52,897 nucleotides of DNA from Xylophilus ampelinus (GCF_901875635.1 NZ_CABFMN010000102.1:1-52897), one strand, 5' to 3'. Counted from the first letter of the stretch, positions 1-9,132 are shown. Notes: a model not told the origin generated them from the letters alone. A program made the numbers and translations.

Positions 1-1262
1 CTGGCCACCACGGTGTCGGCCTTTCGGCCCTGCATCCACCACCAGGTGCCGCCACCGATCACCGCCAGGGCCAGCACACCCCCGGCGGCCAGCAGCCTGC
101 CGTTGCCGCCGGTGCCGGGCGCAGGGGCCGGCATGGGCTGCGGCGTCGTCTTGGGGCCGCGCGCCGCGGCCGGTGCCGCGCCGCTGCGCGCACCGCTGGA
201 GCGCAGCGGCGCGATGGTGGTGGTCTCTTCCAGGCCCAGTTCGGCGCGCAGCTCGCCCATGGACTGGGGTCGCGCCTCGGGCCGCACCTGCAGGCCGTGG
301 TCGATCGCCTCGAGCAGGCGCACGCTGTAGCGCTGGCGCAGCACCTCGTTGCCGGCCAGCGGCACGTAGCTGTCGGAGATGAGCCGCGCCACCGAGGGCG
401 GCGGTGCGCGGCCGCACACGGCCACGTGCATCACGGCCGCGAGCGCATAGACGTCGGTCCAGGCGCCCTGCGACATGTCGGGCATCTCGGCGTACTGCTC
501 CACCGGCGCGTAGCCGGGCTTGAGGATGACGGTGATGGCCTGCGTCTTGTCGGTGATGACGCGTCGCGCCGCGCCGAAGTCCAGCACCACCGGCCGGCCC
601 GAGCCCTCCAGCAGCATGATGTTGTCGGGCGCGATGTCGCGGTGGTAGCAGTTGGCGTTGTGCATCACCGCCAGCGCCTGCGTGACGCCGTCCATGACGC
701 GCATGAGCCAGCCTTCGTCCACGCCCGCGGGCATCGCCGCCAGGGCCTGCCGCATGGTCTGGCCCCGGTACAGCGGCATCACCATGTAGGTGGTGCCGCG
801 CTCCTGCCAGAAGCGGTAGACCTTCAGCAGCGAGGGGTGGTCGAACTGGGCCAGCAGCCGCGCTTCGTTGATGAAGCTGCGCATGCCGAGGTCGAAGGTT
901 TCCTTGTGCTTCTCGGACAGCGGCGAGACGGTGCCGTCGTGCGCGCGGGTGGACAGCGAGGTGGGCAGGTACTCCTTGATCGCGACCGTGCGTTCAAGCG
1001 TGTGGTCCCAGGCCTCGTACACGGCGCCGAATCCGCCCTGGCCGATCAGGTGCGTGATCTCGAACTCGGCCATGCGGCTGCCGGCCGGCAGCGTGCCGGT
1101 TTCCGCGCCGCCGCCGGCGGCGGGCGGCGGTGCCGGCGGACGGGCGCCGGGCGACGAGACCACCGTGGCGGCATCGGCCTCGCGCGCCGGGCCGCGACCG
1201 GTCATGACCTGCGTGCGGTCGTCGCCGCCCTCGGGCGGCAGGGGGGCGGACGGGTCGCTCAC
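1..1262 (-). CDS. T6SS-linked membrane Ser/Thr protein kinase (PpkA/TagE-like), 3' end beyond window
   Basis: Eukaryotic-type Ser/Thr kinase that probably phosphorylates T6SS components in the cytoplasm. Seen directly: GTG start at 1262 overlapping the tagF stop by 4 bases; a Pro/Ala-rich N-terminal linker (about residues 1-63) with TQV and ATVV motifs; a kinase domain from about residue 64 with glycine loop GQGGFGAVYE, VAIK lysine (K96), catalytic HRDIAPDN, DFGAAR, and PGYAPVEQY in the activation segment; then a Pro/Ala stretch and one membrane helix (LLAAGGVLALAVIGGG) just before the window edge. Any periplasmic C-terminal part is not visible. In the T6SS threonine-phosphorylation pathway known from Pseudomonas, PpkA works with the PppA phosphatase, an FHA protein and TagF. 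TagF lies immediately upstream here; no PppA or FHA gene is in the window. Kinase identity is secure; the T6SS role is inferred from the operon. Confidence 0.9.
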   Translation of the reverse strand, partial: MSDPSAPLPPEGGDDRTQVMTGRGPAREADAATVVSSPGARPPAPPPAAGGGAETGTLPAGSRMAEFEITHLIGQGGFGAVYEAWDHTLERTVAIKEYLPTSLSTRAHDGTVSPLSEKHKETFDLGMRSFINEARLLAQFDHPSLLKVYRFWQERGTTYMVMPLYRGQTMRQALAAMPAGVDEGWLMRVMDGVTQALAVMHNANCYHRDIAPDNIMLLEGSGRPVVLDFGAARRVITDKTQAITVILKPGYAPVEQYAEMPDMSQGAWTDVYALAAVMHVAVCGRAPPPSVARLISDSYVPLAGNEVLRQRYSVRLLEAIDHGLQVRPEARPQSMGELRAELGLEETTTIAPLRSSGARSGAAPAAARGPKTTPQPMPAPAPGTGGNGRLLAAGGVLALAVIGGGTWWWMQGRKADTVVA

Positions 1263-1948
1263 GTCGGACCCACCTTGTCCACCGCCTCGGCATCGGTTCG
1301 CGCCGCGGGCTCGGGCGCAGGCTCGGGCGTGGGGGCGCAGGCGAAGAGCAGGTCGAAGCGCTCCTCGCGCGGCAGCCCCGCGCTCAGCAGGTGCTGGCCC
1401 TCGCCGCCCGGGTGCGTGAGCCACAGCGACTGGCCGCCAGCCGGCCACGAGGGCGCCGGACCGGGGTCGTCCTGCCCCGCGGCGTCATCGTTGAACAGGC
1501 GTGCCAGCGTGGCGTCGAAGCGCGCCGCATCCTGGTCCTGGTCCAGGCCCTCCAGGGCCGCCTGCGCCGCGCGCTGCCACCACCGGTGCAGGGCCGGCCA
1601 GGCCGCGGCGGGCAGGGACTGCCAGGGCTGCCGCAGCTCGCAGGCCACGGCGAAGGGAAAGTAGCGGCCCACGCCGTCGACCGAGGGCATGACCACGCCC
1701 ACCCAGCACGCCGGGCCGGCCACGTCCTGTGCTAGCGCGAAGAACCACACCGGGCCTTCGAGGTAGCGCGCCGTCCAGTCCTCGTGGCGCAGCCGCAGCC
1801 GCATCATCCCGTGCTGCAGCCAGTGGTCCCAGCGGGCCCGGAAGGCCTCGGGCAGGCGGCGGTGCGCGAAGTCGCCCATGCCGGGCAGCTTGCCGAACCA
1901 GCCCGGCAAGTCAGCCGGGTTCGAGAGGATGCCGTCCAGCGCGGTCAC
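1259..1948 (-). CDS. tagF: Type VI secretion-associated protein TagF
   Basis: 229 residues, with the N-terminal signature of the TagF family (PGWFGKLPGMGDFAHRRLP, then WLQHGM and a PCWVGVVMPSVDGVGRYFPF core). In systems where it has been studied, TagF represses T6SS assembly post-translationally, acting with the Ppk/Ppp phosphorylation pathway. The GTG start at 1948 overlaps the tssM stop by 4 bases, and the stop overlaps the GTG of the downstream kinase in the same way, so tssM-tagF-kinase should be translationally coupled. No membrane segment is seen, so it should be cytoplasmic. The Ala/Pro/Glu-rich C-terminal tail (about residues 205-229) looks like a flexible extension. Family assignment is firm; a repressive role in this organism is inferred. 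Confidence 0.92.
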   Translation of the reverse strand: MTALDGILSNPADLPGWFGKLPGMGDFAHRRLPEAFRARWDHWLQHGMMRLRLRHEDWTARYLEGPVWFFALAQDVAGPACWVGVVMPSVDGVGRYFPFAVACELRQPWQSLPAAAWPALHRWWQRAAQAALEGLDQDQDAARFDATLARLFNDDAAGQDDPGPAPSWPAGGQSLWLTHPGGEGQHLLSAGLPREERFDLLFACAPTPEPAPEPAARTDAEAVDKVGPT

Positions 1949-4900
1949 AAGCCCTCCGGGCAGGAGAACTCGCGCAGCTCCTTGAGGCGAATCGGGTGCT
2001 GCACGCTGTTGGTCGTCACCTCGAATCTGGCGCGCCGCGCATCGAGCTGGAAGGTGATGAAGAACTTCTCGGGCCCGTCGCCCGAGGCGAGCTGGCCGCG
2101 GTCGAGCATCTTGAACAGCGCCCACGGCCCTTCGGTGACCTGGCCCGAGGTGCCGCCAGCCGTCGGCGGCTGCACGGTGATGCGGACCTGGTTGGTGTTG
2201 CGCGGGCCGGGCCACTGCACGGTCATCGGCACGATGGGACCGTGCGCGTACTTCACCAGTTGGCCGTCGACGTCGAGCGTGAATTGCGTGATGCCCGCAT
2301 CGAGCTCGACCGGCTTGAAGTCCAGCCGCATCGCGGGGCCGCGGCCACCGCCGCGGAAGAACACCTGCTTGATGAGGTCGGCGCGCTCGAACTGCTGCAG
2401 CGCCGAGGTCGAGATCGCGCCCTGCTCCGCCACCGGCTTGTAGCGCCAGGGGCGGCGGCTGGTGTCGACGAGCTGCGCGAGGCGCTTCTGGAAGAAGTCG
2501 TCCATCATCCCGCCCGGGCCGAACATCTGGCCGAAGTCCTCGGGCAGCACGTCGCGGCTGCTCGATTCGACGAAGGGGTAGCGGCCCGCGATGGCGCGCT
2601 GGCAGAACTCGGCCACCGGGCGCAGGTCCTGGCTCAGGTTGCCGCGCTCGGCCACGCGGGCCTGCGCGGCGCCGCTGGTGCTGAGGTTCTCGACCATCGA
2701 GCGCACCGGCTCGGGCAGGCGGCCCGCATCCGACTTGAGCTTGCCCGCCACGTCGCCGGGCGGCGGCGAGGTGCGGCTCTTGACGGCGGTATCGACCGCG
2801 GTGAGGTAGACATACACCTCGTTGAAGAGCTTGAGCGCATCGTCCAGCGGCGCCGGGCCGCCGGGCGTGGGCGACACCACCAGCCGGCGCAGCGCTTCGA
2901 AGCGGTCGTCGACGATGCTCTCGATGCGCTTGCCCGGAGCCAGCTGCTGCCGGTTCGCATCGCCGCCGCCGAAGAGCTCTTCCAGGCCCTTGCGCGTGTT
3001 GCGCACCGTTTCGGCCGCCTTGCCGACGGCCGACTTGTCGCCGTCCTTGGGCGTGAGGGTGGTTTCCTTGACCACCGCGCGCAGGAAGTTGGCCAGCGGC
3101 GAATCGGCGCCCGAGAGGATGCGAGCGATCTCGATGTTCTTCTCCAGGCCGGACACGCGGATCAGCCGCACGTCGGCGAGCATGGCCTCCCACACCTTGA
3201 CGTACTCCTGCAGGTAAAGCCGCCGCACGCGGTCGGTGAGATCGCCCAGCGCCGCGGCATCGCGCAGCCGGTCGGCCGCGCCCGTGCCCTGCCCCAGCAC
3301 CCACGGGTCCTCGGCGGCGATGAGGCCGGTGACGACGACCACCTCGTTCTGGAAGCGCTTGTGGTAGCCGTCGTAGGTGAACATGCCCGGCACACCTTCG
3401 GTCAGCGGCTTGCCGCTGGGCCGCTCGAACACCAGCGGGCCCGATGGACCGGTGGCGGCGGCGATGCTGAAGTTGGGCACGTCCTTGCCCAGGCGCTGGC
3501 GCTTCAGGCGGCTGAAGATGCGCTGCTCGGTGGGGTAGCTGGCCAGCAGCGCGCGCACGCTGCGCACCAGGTTCTCGTCCATCTTCAGCGGCGCGCGCGG
3601 CGGGCCCTGCGCGATGAGGATGTCGAGCTGTTCCTCCAGCAGCTTGCGCTGGTCCTCGGGGATGCCGCGGTCCAGGCTGCGCGCCCAGTCCAGCGTGATC
3701 CAGGCCTTGAGCGCCTCGGCGTCGAAGTGCTCGGGCTGGTGGATCATGAGGTAGCTCTTGAGCGCCTCGTAGGTGAACTCCAGGTTGTCCTTCTGCGCCG
3801 TGCGCAGCTGGTCCTCGATGCGCTTGGCCAGTTGCGGCAGGAAGGCCTCGTTGAGCGCACGCTGGTGCGCGGTCTGCGCCGCGGCGTCGAGCTTGTCGCC
3901 CTGGTACAGGCCCAGCGTCATCGAGAAGGGCTCGTCGCCCTCGCGGTTGAGCGGTGTTTTCCAGATGTCGCGCAGGCCCTGCAGCACAGGCGCGACCTGC
4001 ACCAGGTTCTGGGTCTGCGCCGGCAAGGCGGCGAGCTGCTGGCGCGCGGGTTCGACCCTGGCCTCGACCGACTTCACGTAGGCGAGGTTCTGCCAGGCGC
4101 TGTAGCCCCAGCCGGCGAGCAGGCCGGCGGTGACCAGCAGCATCGCCGTCATCCCCACCACGCGCAGCGCATGGCGGCGCCGCTCCAGCTTGACGTCGGC
4201 ACCGGCCAGGCGCTGCTCGGGGAACACCACGTCCTTGAGCAGCGTGGTCAGGAAGTAGCTGCGCCCACTGCTCTTCTGCGGTGCGAGGATGGCGCGTTCG
4301 AGCCCGAAGCTGCGCGCCAGGCTGCCCATCACGCGGTCGATCGGGCTGCCCTCCTGCGTGCCGCTGGTGAAGTACACGCCCCGCACCCACGGCGGCTGCG
4401 CGAAGCGCGAGCCGGTGAAGACCTGGTCGAGCAGGTCCTGCAGCATGGGGCCGATGGACGCGAACTGTGCCGGGAAGCCGAAGATGGCCGCACGCCGCGT
4501 GCCCTCGGTCTCCTGTTGCATGCGCTCCAGCAGCCCGGCGTTGACGCGATCGTGCAGCAGCGCGAACTCGCGCTGGAAGGGCGCGTTCAGGCCGTGCTCG
4601 GCGAGCTGTGTGCCCTCCTCGGGCGGCAGCGTGAAGCCGAAGACCTGCGCGCGCTGTTCCTTCCCGAGGTCGGCGAAGTAGTCGGTGAAGCCGTACAGCA
4701 GGTCGCTCTTGGTCACGAGCACGTACACCGGCAGGCGCGTGGTGAGGCGCTCGTCCAGTTCCAGCAGGCGCGCGCGGATCGAAGCCGCGAGCGCGCTGCG
4801 CGCCTCCACGCCCTGGCTCAGCAGGTCCGCCACGCTGACGGTGAGGAACACGCCGTTGAGCGGCCGGCGCGGGCGCGCCTTCTTGAGCAGGCCCAGGAAA

Positions 4901-5547
4901 CCGTCCCAGGCGCCCTTGTCCTCGCCCTGGTGGCTGTCCTGCGTGGTGTAGCGGCCGGCGGTGTCGATGAGCACGGCCTCGTCGGTGAACCACCAGTCGC
5001 AGTTGCGCGTGCCGCCCACGCCGCGGATCGCACCGGGGCCGAACTTCTCGGCCAGCGGGAAGGACAGGCCCGAGTTGACCAGCGCCGTCGTCTTGCCCGA
5101 GCCCGGCGCGCCGATGAAGACGTACCAGGGCAGGTCGTAGAGGTAGCTGCCGCCCGAGAGCGAGAGCCAGTCGCGCAGGCCCGGCTTCTTGCCCGCGGCA
5201 TGCAGGCGCATCTTCTTGAGCGTGGCGATGGCCTCGGAGAAGCGATCGCCGAGGATTTTCTGCTCGCCGTTCTCCGGTGCCGCGGTCTTGACCGTCGGCG
5301 CCTTCATCAGCCCTTCGGTCAGGTGGCGGCTGGCGGCGCGCACACGCCAGCGGCGGATGAGCGCGCGCAGCACGACCAGCAGCACGATCGCGCCGATGAG
5401 GATGGCGCGCGCCAGCTCGCTCTCCAGCGGCGCCTTCTCGCCGATCTTGACCAGCGGGCCGATCCACCAGATCAGCAGGCCCAGGATGAGCAGCGCCACC
5501 ACCGTGAGGAGCAGGGGGTGGAACAGGAAACGAAAGACCTTCTTCAT
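1945..5547 (-). CDS. tssM: T6SS membrane-complex subunit TssM (IcmF-like)
   Basis: 1200 residues, the usual TssM length. Inner-membrane ATPase-like subunit of the TssJLM complex that anchors the contractile tail. Seen: two N-terminal membrane helices (about residues 12-30 and 47-65); a cytoplasmic NTPase-like domain with an intact Walker A (GAPGSGKTT, residues 146-154) and a Walker B-like segment AVLIDTAGRY; a third helix near residues 450-470 (GMTAMLLVTAGLLAGWGYSAW); and a long periplasmic domain ending in the conserved C-terminal part with GPWALFKMLD. The ATG at 5547 overlaps the tssL stop by 4 bases. The partner lipoprotein TssJ is not encoded in this window. A very long reading frame on the opposite strand here is a GC-composition shadow. 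Confidence 0.96.
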   Translation of the reverse strand: MKKVFRFLFHPLLLTVVALLILGLLIWWIGPLVKIGEKAPLESELARAILIGAIVLLVVLRALIRRWRVRAASRHLTEGLMKAPTVKTAAPENGEQKILGDRFSEAIATLKKMRLHAAGKKPGLRDWLSLSGGSYLYDLPWYVFIGAPGSGKTTALVNSGLSFPLAEKFGPGAIRGVGGTRNCDWWFTDEAVLIDTAGRYTTQDSHQGEDKGAWDGFLGLLKKARPRRPLNGVFLTVSVADLLSQGVEARSALAASIRARLLELDERLTTRLPVYVLVTKSDLLYGFTDYFADLGKEQRAQVFGFTLPPEEGTQLAEHGLNAPFQREFALLHDRVNAGLLERMQQETEGTRRAAIFGFPAQFASIGPMLQDLLDQVFTGSRFAQPPWVRGVYFTSGTQEGSPIDRVMGSLARSFGLERAILAPQKSSGRSYFLTTLLKDVVFPEQRLAGADVKLERRRHALRVVGMTAMLLVTAGLLAGWGYSAWQNLAYVKSVEARVEPARQQLAALPAQTQNLVQVAPVLQGLRDIWKTPLNREGDEPFSMTLGLYQGDKLDAAAQTAHQRALNEAFLPQLAKRIEDQLRTAQKDNLEFTYEALKSYLMIHQPEHFDAEALKAWITLDWARSLDRGIPEDQRKLLEEQLDILIAQGPPRAPLKMDENLVRSVRALLASYPTEQRIFSRLKRQRLGKDVPNFSIAAATGPSGPLVFERPSGKPLTEGVPGMFTYDGYHKRFQNEVVVVTGLIAAEDPWVLGQGTGAADRLRDAAALGDLTDRVRRLYLQEYVKVWEAMLADVRLIRVSGLEKNIEIARILSGADSPLANFLRAVVKETTLTPKDGDKSAVGKAAETVRNTRKGLEELFGGGDANRQQLAPGKRIESIVDDRFEALRRLVVSPTPGGPAPLDDALKLFNEVYVYLTAVDTAVKSRTSPPPGDVAGKLKSDAGRLPEPVRSMVENLSTSGAAQARVAERGNLSQDLRPVAEFCQRAIAGRYPFVESSSRDVLPEDFGQMFGPGGMMDDFFQKRLAQLVDTSRRPWRYKPVAEQGAISTSALQQFERADLIKQVFFRGGGRGPAMRLDFKPVELDAGITQFTLDVDGQLVKYAHGPIVPMTVQWPGPRNTNQVRITVQPPTAGGTSGQVTEGPWALFKMLDRGQLASGDGPEKFFITFQLDARRARFEVTTNSVQHPIRLKELREFSCPEGL

Positions 5548-6896
5548 CGCGGCGCTCCTGGCGTGGGAGCCGTGGGCGTGCCGGCCGGCGGCGCTGCAGC
5601 GATGCGCTCGGGCTCTGTCAGCAGCACGATGTCCACCCGGCGGTTGCGCGCGCGGTTGGCCGGCGTGTCGTTGGCGGCCACCGGCTCGGCGTCGGCCTTG
5701 CCTTCGGCCTTCATGCGGGCCGGGTCGACCAGGCTGGTCAGCGCCGTCTTCACCGCGTCGGCACGCGCCGTGGAAAGGTGCCAGTTCGACGGGTAGCGCA
5801 GGGAGCGGATCGGCTGGTTGTCGGAATGGCCGGTGATGAGCACGTCGCCCTTCACCTCGGCCAGCGCCTGGCCGATGCGCACCAGCACCGGCATCGACGC
5901 CGCCATCGGCTCGGCGCTGCCCGAGGCGAAGAAGGCGTCGCCGCGCAGGCGCACCACCGAGCGGTCGGCCTCGTCGGTCACGGTGACCAGGCCCTGGCGC
6001 ACCTCGGGCTCGAGAAAGCGCGCGAGGCGCGGCACCTTGGCCGGCGGCGCGGGCGGCGCGATCTGCACGTTGGGCATGCGCAGCCCCGCGAGCTGCGACC
6101 AGGTCGTGTCGGAACGGTTGTTGAGCCAGATGCGCAGTGCGAACCAGCTCAGGGCCAGCAGCAGCAACAGCCCGGCGCCGATGACCCACAGCGGCACCGA
6201 TTCGCGCAGCCGCGCCGTGCCGCCACCTTGCCCGCGCCAGTGCGGCGAGAGCGCCGGCTCGACCGCCGGCCGCTCCTTGCGAATCAAGTCGCCCAGGCGC
6301 TGGCGCACGGTGTCGAGCTGCGCCTTGCCGTTGTCGAGCACGCGGTAGCGGCCCTCGAAGCCCAGGGCCAGCACGCAGTAGATGAGTTCGAGCAGGTCGC
6401 GATGCCTCGGCACGTCCTGCGCGAGCTTGGCCAGCAGCTGGAAGACCTTCTCGCCACCCCAGGTCTCGTTGTGGAACTGCACCAGCAGGCTCTGCTTGTT
6501 CCAGCCGGCCTGCACCCCCCAGGGCGTGTTGGCGACGGCCTCGTCGAGGGCGGTGCACAGGATGTAGCGCGCGGCGAGCACCGACTCGTTCGACGCGCCC
6601 GCGCGCCGCGCGGCGGCGTCGAACTGCTGCACCGCCTCGGCCGTCGATGCGCGCAGGGCCGGCACGTTGGGCTGCTGCACCAGGTTGCGCAGCTTGCCCA
6701 TCAGCACCAGCAGCCGGCCGGCGGCCGACACCAGCGGGTTGAGCAGGCCGAGGTCGCCCAGTTCGGTGGGCAGCGGCTCGGCGGCGGCCGACGGCATGGG
6801 GGTCGGTGGCGGGGCCGCGCCGCCGGGCGAACGCGGCTTGGGTTTGATGACCGTGCGCTCGGATTCGAAGGCGGCGAAAGGATCGGGGGTGCTCAT
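5544..6896 (-). CDS. tssL: T6SS membrane-complex subunit TssL with C-terminal OmpA/peptidoglycan-binding domain
   Basis: 450 residues. The cytoplasmic DotU/IcmH domain (about 45-205) carries the family features ALDEAVANTPWG and HNETWGGEKVF and contacts TssM and the baseplate. A single membrane anchor follows at about 235-257 (PLWVIGAGLLLLLALSWFALRIW), then a periplasmic OmpA-like domain (about 310-440) with GHSDNQP, RADAVKTALT and NRARNRRVDIVL, which should bind peptidoglycan. This is the evolved TssL form; short TssL proteins need a separate TagL. The N-terminal 40 residues are Pro-rich and unstructured. The gene starts after a 904-base repeat island that separates it from tssK, so it may have its own promoter or lower expression. 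ATGA overlap with tssM indicates coupling. Confidence 0.95.
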   Translation of the reverse strand: MSTPDPFAAFESERTVIKPKPRSPGGAAPPPTPMPSAAAEPLPTELGDLGLLNPLVSAAGRLLVLMGKLRNLVQQPNVPALRASTAEAVQQFDAAARRAGASNESVLAARYILCTALDEAVANTPWGVQAGWNKQSLLVQFHNETWGGEKVFQLLAKLAQDVPRHRDLLELIYCVLALGFEGRYRVLDNGKAQLDTVRQRLGDLIRKERPAVEPALSPHWRGQGGGTARLRESVPLWVIGAGLLLLLALSWFALRIWLNNRSDTTWSQLAGLRMPNVQIAPPAPPAKVPRLARFLEPEVRQGLVTVTDEADRSVVRLRGDAFFASGSAEPMAASMPVLVRIGQALAEVKGDVLITGHSDNQPIRSLRYPSNWHLSTARADAVKTALTSLVDPARMKAEGKADAEPVAANDTPANRARNRRVDIVLLTEPERIAAAPPAGTPTAPTPGAPR

Positions 6897-7010
6897 GATC
6901 CGCTGGCCTCGGTGATGGGATGGACGTGCCGCTTCCTGCGAGGCGGGGGCTTTGTCCTGGCCTTGCTGTTGGTTTGAATGCAGGAGCCGGGAGTGCCGCC
7001 CGGCGGCGGC

Positions 7011-7044
7011 CTGACTTTCTTTTGCTTCGCCAAAAGAAAGTCAG
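7011..7044. repeat. Perfect hairpin, 14-base arms (copy 1)
   Basis: CTGACTTTCTTTTG at 7011-7024, six-base loop CTTCGC, then its exact reverse complement at 7031-7044. No U-tract follows on either strand, so it is not a classical intrinsic terminator, but it could slow or protect the tssK-tssL transcript. Confidence 0.9.
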
Positions 7045-7257
7045 CAAAGAAAAGGCGACCCCACTGTCTGCGTCCCCTTCGCTTCGCTACGGGGCAACCT
7101 GCGGTGCTCGCGGCTGGCGGGGTCCGCGCAAACTCGCTTCGCTCAAACATGCGCGGCCCTTTTTCCGCCAGCCGCTGCGCTCCTCGGCGCACACAGAGGG
7201 GGCCCGGGGTCCGGGTCAACAAGGCTGCTGCGCAGCCTTGTCCTTGTGGTGTTTTCC

Positions 7258-7278
7258 CCCTCTCCCTCTGGGAGAGGG
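7258..7278. repeat. CCCTCTCCC/GGGAGAGGG hairpin, first copy
   Basis: Nine-base arms around TCT, followed by TTGGGGTGAGG. The inverse copy is at 7344-7364. Confidence 0.85.
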
Positions 7279-7343
7279 TTGGGGTGAGGGGACGCGGCCT
7301 GGGCACGACACGCCTCATCCACCGCCCGGCGCCCTCACCCCTG

Positions 7344-7364
7344 CCCTCTCCCAGAGGGAGAGGG
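7344..7364. repeat. CCCTCTCCC/GGGAGAGGG hairpin, inverse copy
   Basis: Nine-base arms around AGA, preceded by CCCTCACCCCTG, which mirrors the copy at 7258-7278. Together they mark the inner junction of the two inverted halves of the island. Confidence 0.85.
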
Positions 7365-7639
7365 AGTAACAGCCAGCCGCGCAGCGGCTCAAGCTGCGCG
7401 GGGCCGAGCGAAGCGATAACCCGACCGAAAGCCCTTCTGGATGCGCCTGCGACGCGGCGCTGGCGGGGTGGCAGCTGTGCCGCGTGCGGACACAGCTGCT
7501 TCGTGATCTGACTCGCTGCAGCTGTTCGAGCGCAGCGCAAAGCGCGTAGCGAGTTCTGCAGCGCACCCCGACAGCGCCGCGGCGCAGGTCGCCCGCAGCG
7601 AAGCGAAGGGTCGCAGCCAGCAGGGTCGCCTTTTCTTTG

Positions 7640-7673
7640 CCTACTTTCTTTTGGCGAAGCAAAAGAAAGTAGG
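7640..7673. repeat. Perfect hairpin, 14-base arms (copy 2, inverted relative to copy 1)
   Basis: CCTACTTTCTTTTG at 7640-7653, loop GCGAAG, exact reverse complement at 7660-7673. It differs from copy 1 by a compensated base pair near the stem base (GA/TC becomes TA/TA), so the fold rather than the sequence is conserved. Confidence 0.9.
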
Positions 7674-7800
7674 TGCGCCGCCGGGCGCATACCCCGGCTC
7701 CTGCACCCAAACAACCAACAACGCAAGAACAAGGCCCCAAGCGCCCTCACCCCAACGCTCTCCCTGAGGGAAAGGGAGCAAGACAGAGTTCGCCTCGCCT

Positions 7801-9132
7801 TCATGACCGAATCGCCCAGAACGCGAGGTCCAGCCCCGGAAAATCCCCGGCGATGTGCATCGCCATGCCCCCCGACTGCTCCAGCTGCCGCCACAGCTCG
7901 CTGTTGCGCGTCTCCAGCTCGAAGTAGTTGGCCCCCGTGTGGAAGGGAATCTGCCGCGGCGCCACCGGCATGGGCGTGAGGGTGACGCCCGGCAGCTGCA
8001 GGTTGACCAGGTCGCGGATGCGCTCGACCGGGCCGATCTTGACCTGCGTAGGAAAGCGCGCACGCAGCGCCTCGGCCGCCATCTGCGACTGCACGGCCAG
8101 CACGAAGGTGGCGTTGCGCTGCAGGTCGACGTCGGGGATGAGCGCCACGCGCACGCCGTGCTTGCGGTCGTGCAGCTCGATGCGGATGGCCGACTGCTCC
8201 AGCACCATCGACAGGCTGCGCCGCAGGTCGTCCATCACCGGGCGGAAGGTGGCCTCGAGGTCGTCGTGCACGTAAGGGCCGAAGCGCGCCGAGCGCCGCG
8301 CGTCGCGAAAGGTGCCCAGGTCGCCTGCGAGCTGCAGCGCCTCTTCGTAGAAGTGCAGCGGGTGCAGCGTGGCGCAGCGCGTGAAGTGTGCGAACAGCGG
8401 CTCGTAGCGGTTCACGGTCTGCAGCAGCAGGAAGTCGGCGATCTCGGCCACGCCACCGGTGCCGCCCTGCGTCATGCGCCCCGCCAGGGCCTCGGCGCGC
8501 TGGCGCAGCAGGCCCAGCAGCTCGTCCACCCAGCCGCGCACGACCGCGTGGCCCGCCACGTCCAGCAGCGGCGGCACCAGGCCGCGGTGCAGTTGCACCT
8601 GGTTGTCGACGCGGCGCTCGACCACGCGCGCGACGTTGAGCGTGGTCCAGGCGTCGGTGGCCTCGCCCGCGCGCAGCAGGCGCGTGTGAAGGGCGCCGAG
8701 CTGCAGCATCGCGGTGCGCTCGCCCGTGGTGTTGGAATCGGGCACCTCGGCTTCGAACACGCGGTGGCGCACCAGCTCCTCGTCGCCTTCGGCGTCGGCC
8801 TCGCGGGCGCCCGCGCGGCGCACGGGCAGGGCCAGCACCACGGCCTCGTCGCGCATGTTGGCGCGGATGTCGATGGGCTCCGGTAACGGATCGACGGCCG
8901 GCATGTCGAACGCCGTGCCGTCGCCGAACACGCCGACGGCACGCACCAGCGCCAGCTTGCCCAGGCTCAGCGCCGCGGCGTCGATCTCGAGTTCGGCAAA
9001 GCCCCAGGCACAGGGCGTGGTGCCGCGCAGCAGCACGTGGCGGGCGTGGTCGGCATGGCGCTCGGCTTGCTGCAGGTGCTGGGGCTGCAGGAGCATCCCC
9101 TCGCTCCAAACCACTTTTGTTCGCCAACTCAT
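7801..9132 (-). CDS. tssK: T6SS baseplate subunit TssK
   Basis: 443 residues. TssK connects the T6SS baseplate to the TssL/TssM membrane complex. The N-terminus MSWRTKVVWSEGMLLQPQH is the family signature, so ATG 9132 is preferred over a TTG eight codons upstream; a GGAG lies nine bases before this ATG. Other family blocks seen are LLLQTVNRYEP, LHFYEEALQLAGDL and IPFHTGANYFEL near the C-terminus. It is the first visible T6SS gene of the transcript. Upstream (9133-9276) is a non-coding leader carrying a repeated TAGGCC motif, and downstream is the repeat island before tssL. tssJ, tssA-C, tssE-H, hcp and vgrG are not in the window and must be elsewhere. Confidence 0.95.
   Translation of the reverse strand: MSWRTKVVWSEGMLLQPQHLQQAERHADHARHVLLRGTTPCAWGFAELEIDAAALSLGKLALVRAVGVFGDGTAFDMPAVDPLPEPIDIRANMRDEAVVLALPVRRAGAREADAEGDEELVRHRVFEAEVPDSNTTGERTAMLQLGALHTRLLRAGEATDAWTTLNVARVVERRVDNQVQLHRGLVPPLLDVAGHAVVRGWVDELLGLLRQRAEALAGRMTQGGTGGVAEIADFLLLQTVNRYEPLFAHFTRCATLHPLHFYEEALQLAGDLGTFRDARRSARFGPYVHDDLEATFRPVMDDLRRSLSMVLEQSAIRIELHDRKHGVRVALIPDVDLQRNATFVLAVQSQMAAEALRARFPTQVKIGPVERIRDLVNLQLPGVTLTPMPVAPRQIPFHTGANYFELETRNSELWRQLEQSGGMAMHIAGDFPGLDLAFWAIRS

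Larger units (their letters stand above)
6897..7800. repeat. 904-base composite inverted-repeat island inside the T6SS gene cluster
   Basis: No convincing gene lies between tssL and tssK. The left part (about 6978-7310) and the right part (about 7320-7735) are diverged inverted copies of one composite element. Each contains a perfect hairpin with 14-base arms (CTTTCTTTTG core, loop CTTCGC or GCGAAG), an AAAGAAAAGGCGACC tract, a CTTCGCT-rich stretch and a CCCTCTCCC/GGGAGAGGG hairpin followed by GGGTGAGG-type sequence. A third, degenerate copy of the last box is at about 7744-7775. Predicted peptides across this DNA contain FFCFAKRK/FLLLRQKK, which I recall as typical of spurious ORFs over such repeats in Comamonadaceae. 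It is probably a non-autonomous repeat; no transposase or target duplication was identified. Confidence 0.85.

Noticed and set aside
1729..5796. 1355-codon open frame on the plus strand opposite tssM
   Set aside because: Antisense to a complete, motif-rich tssM; rich in Arg/Ala/His/Gln as expected from GC-rich antisense frames; no ribosome site or domain.
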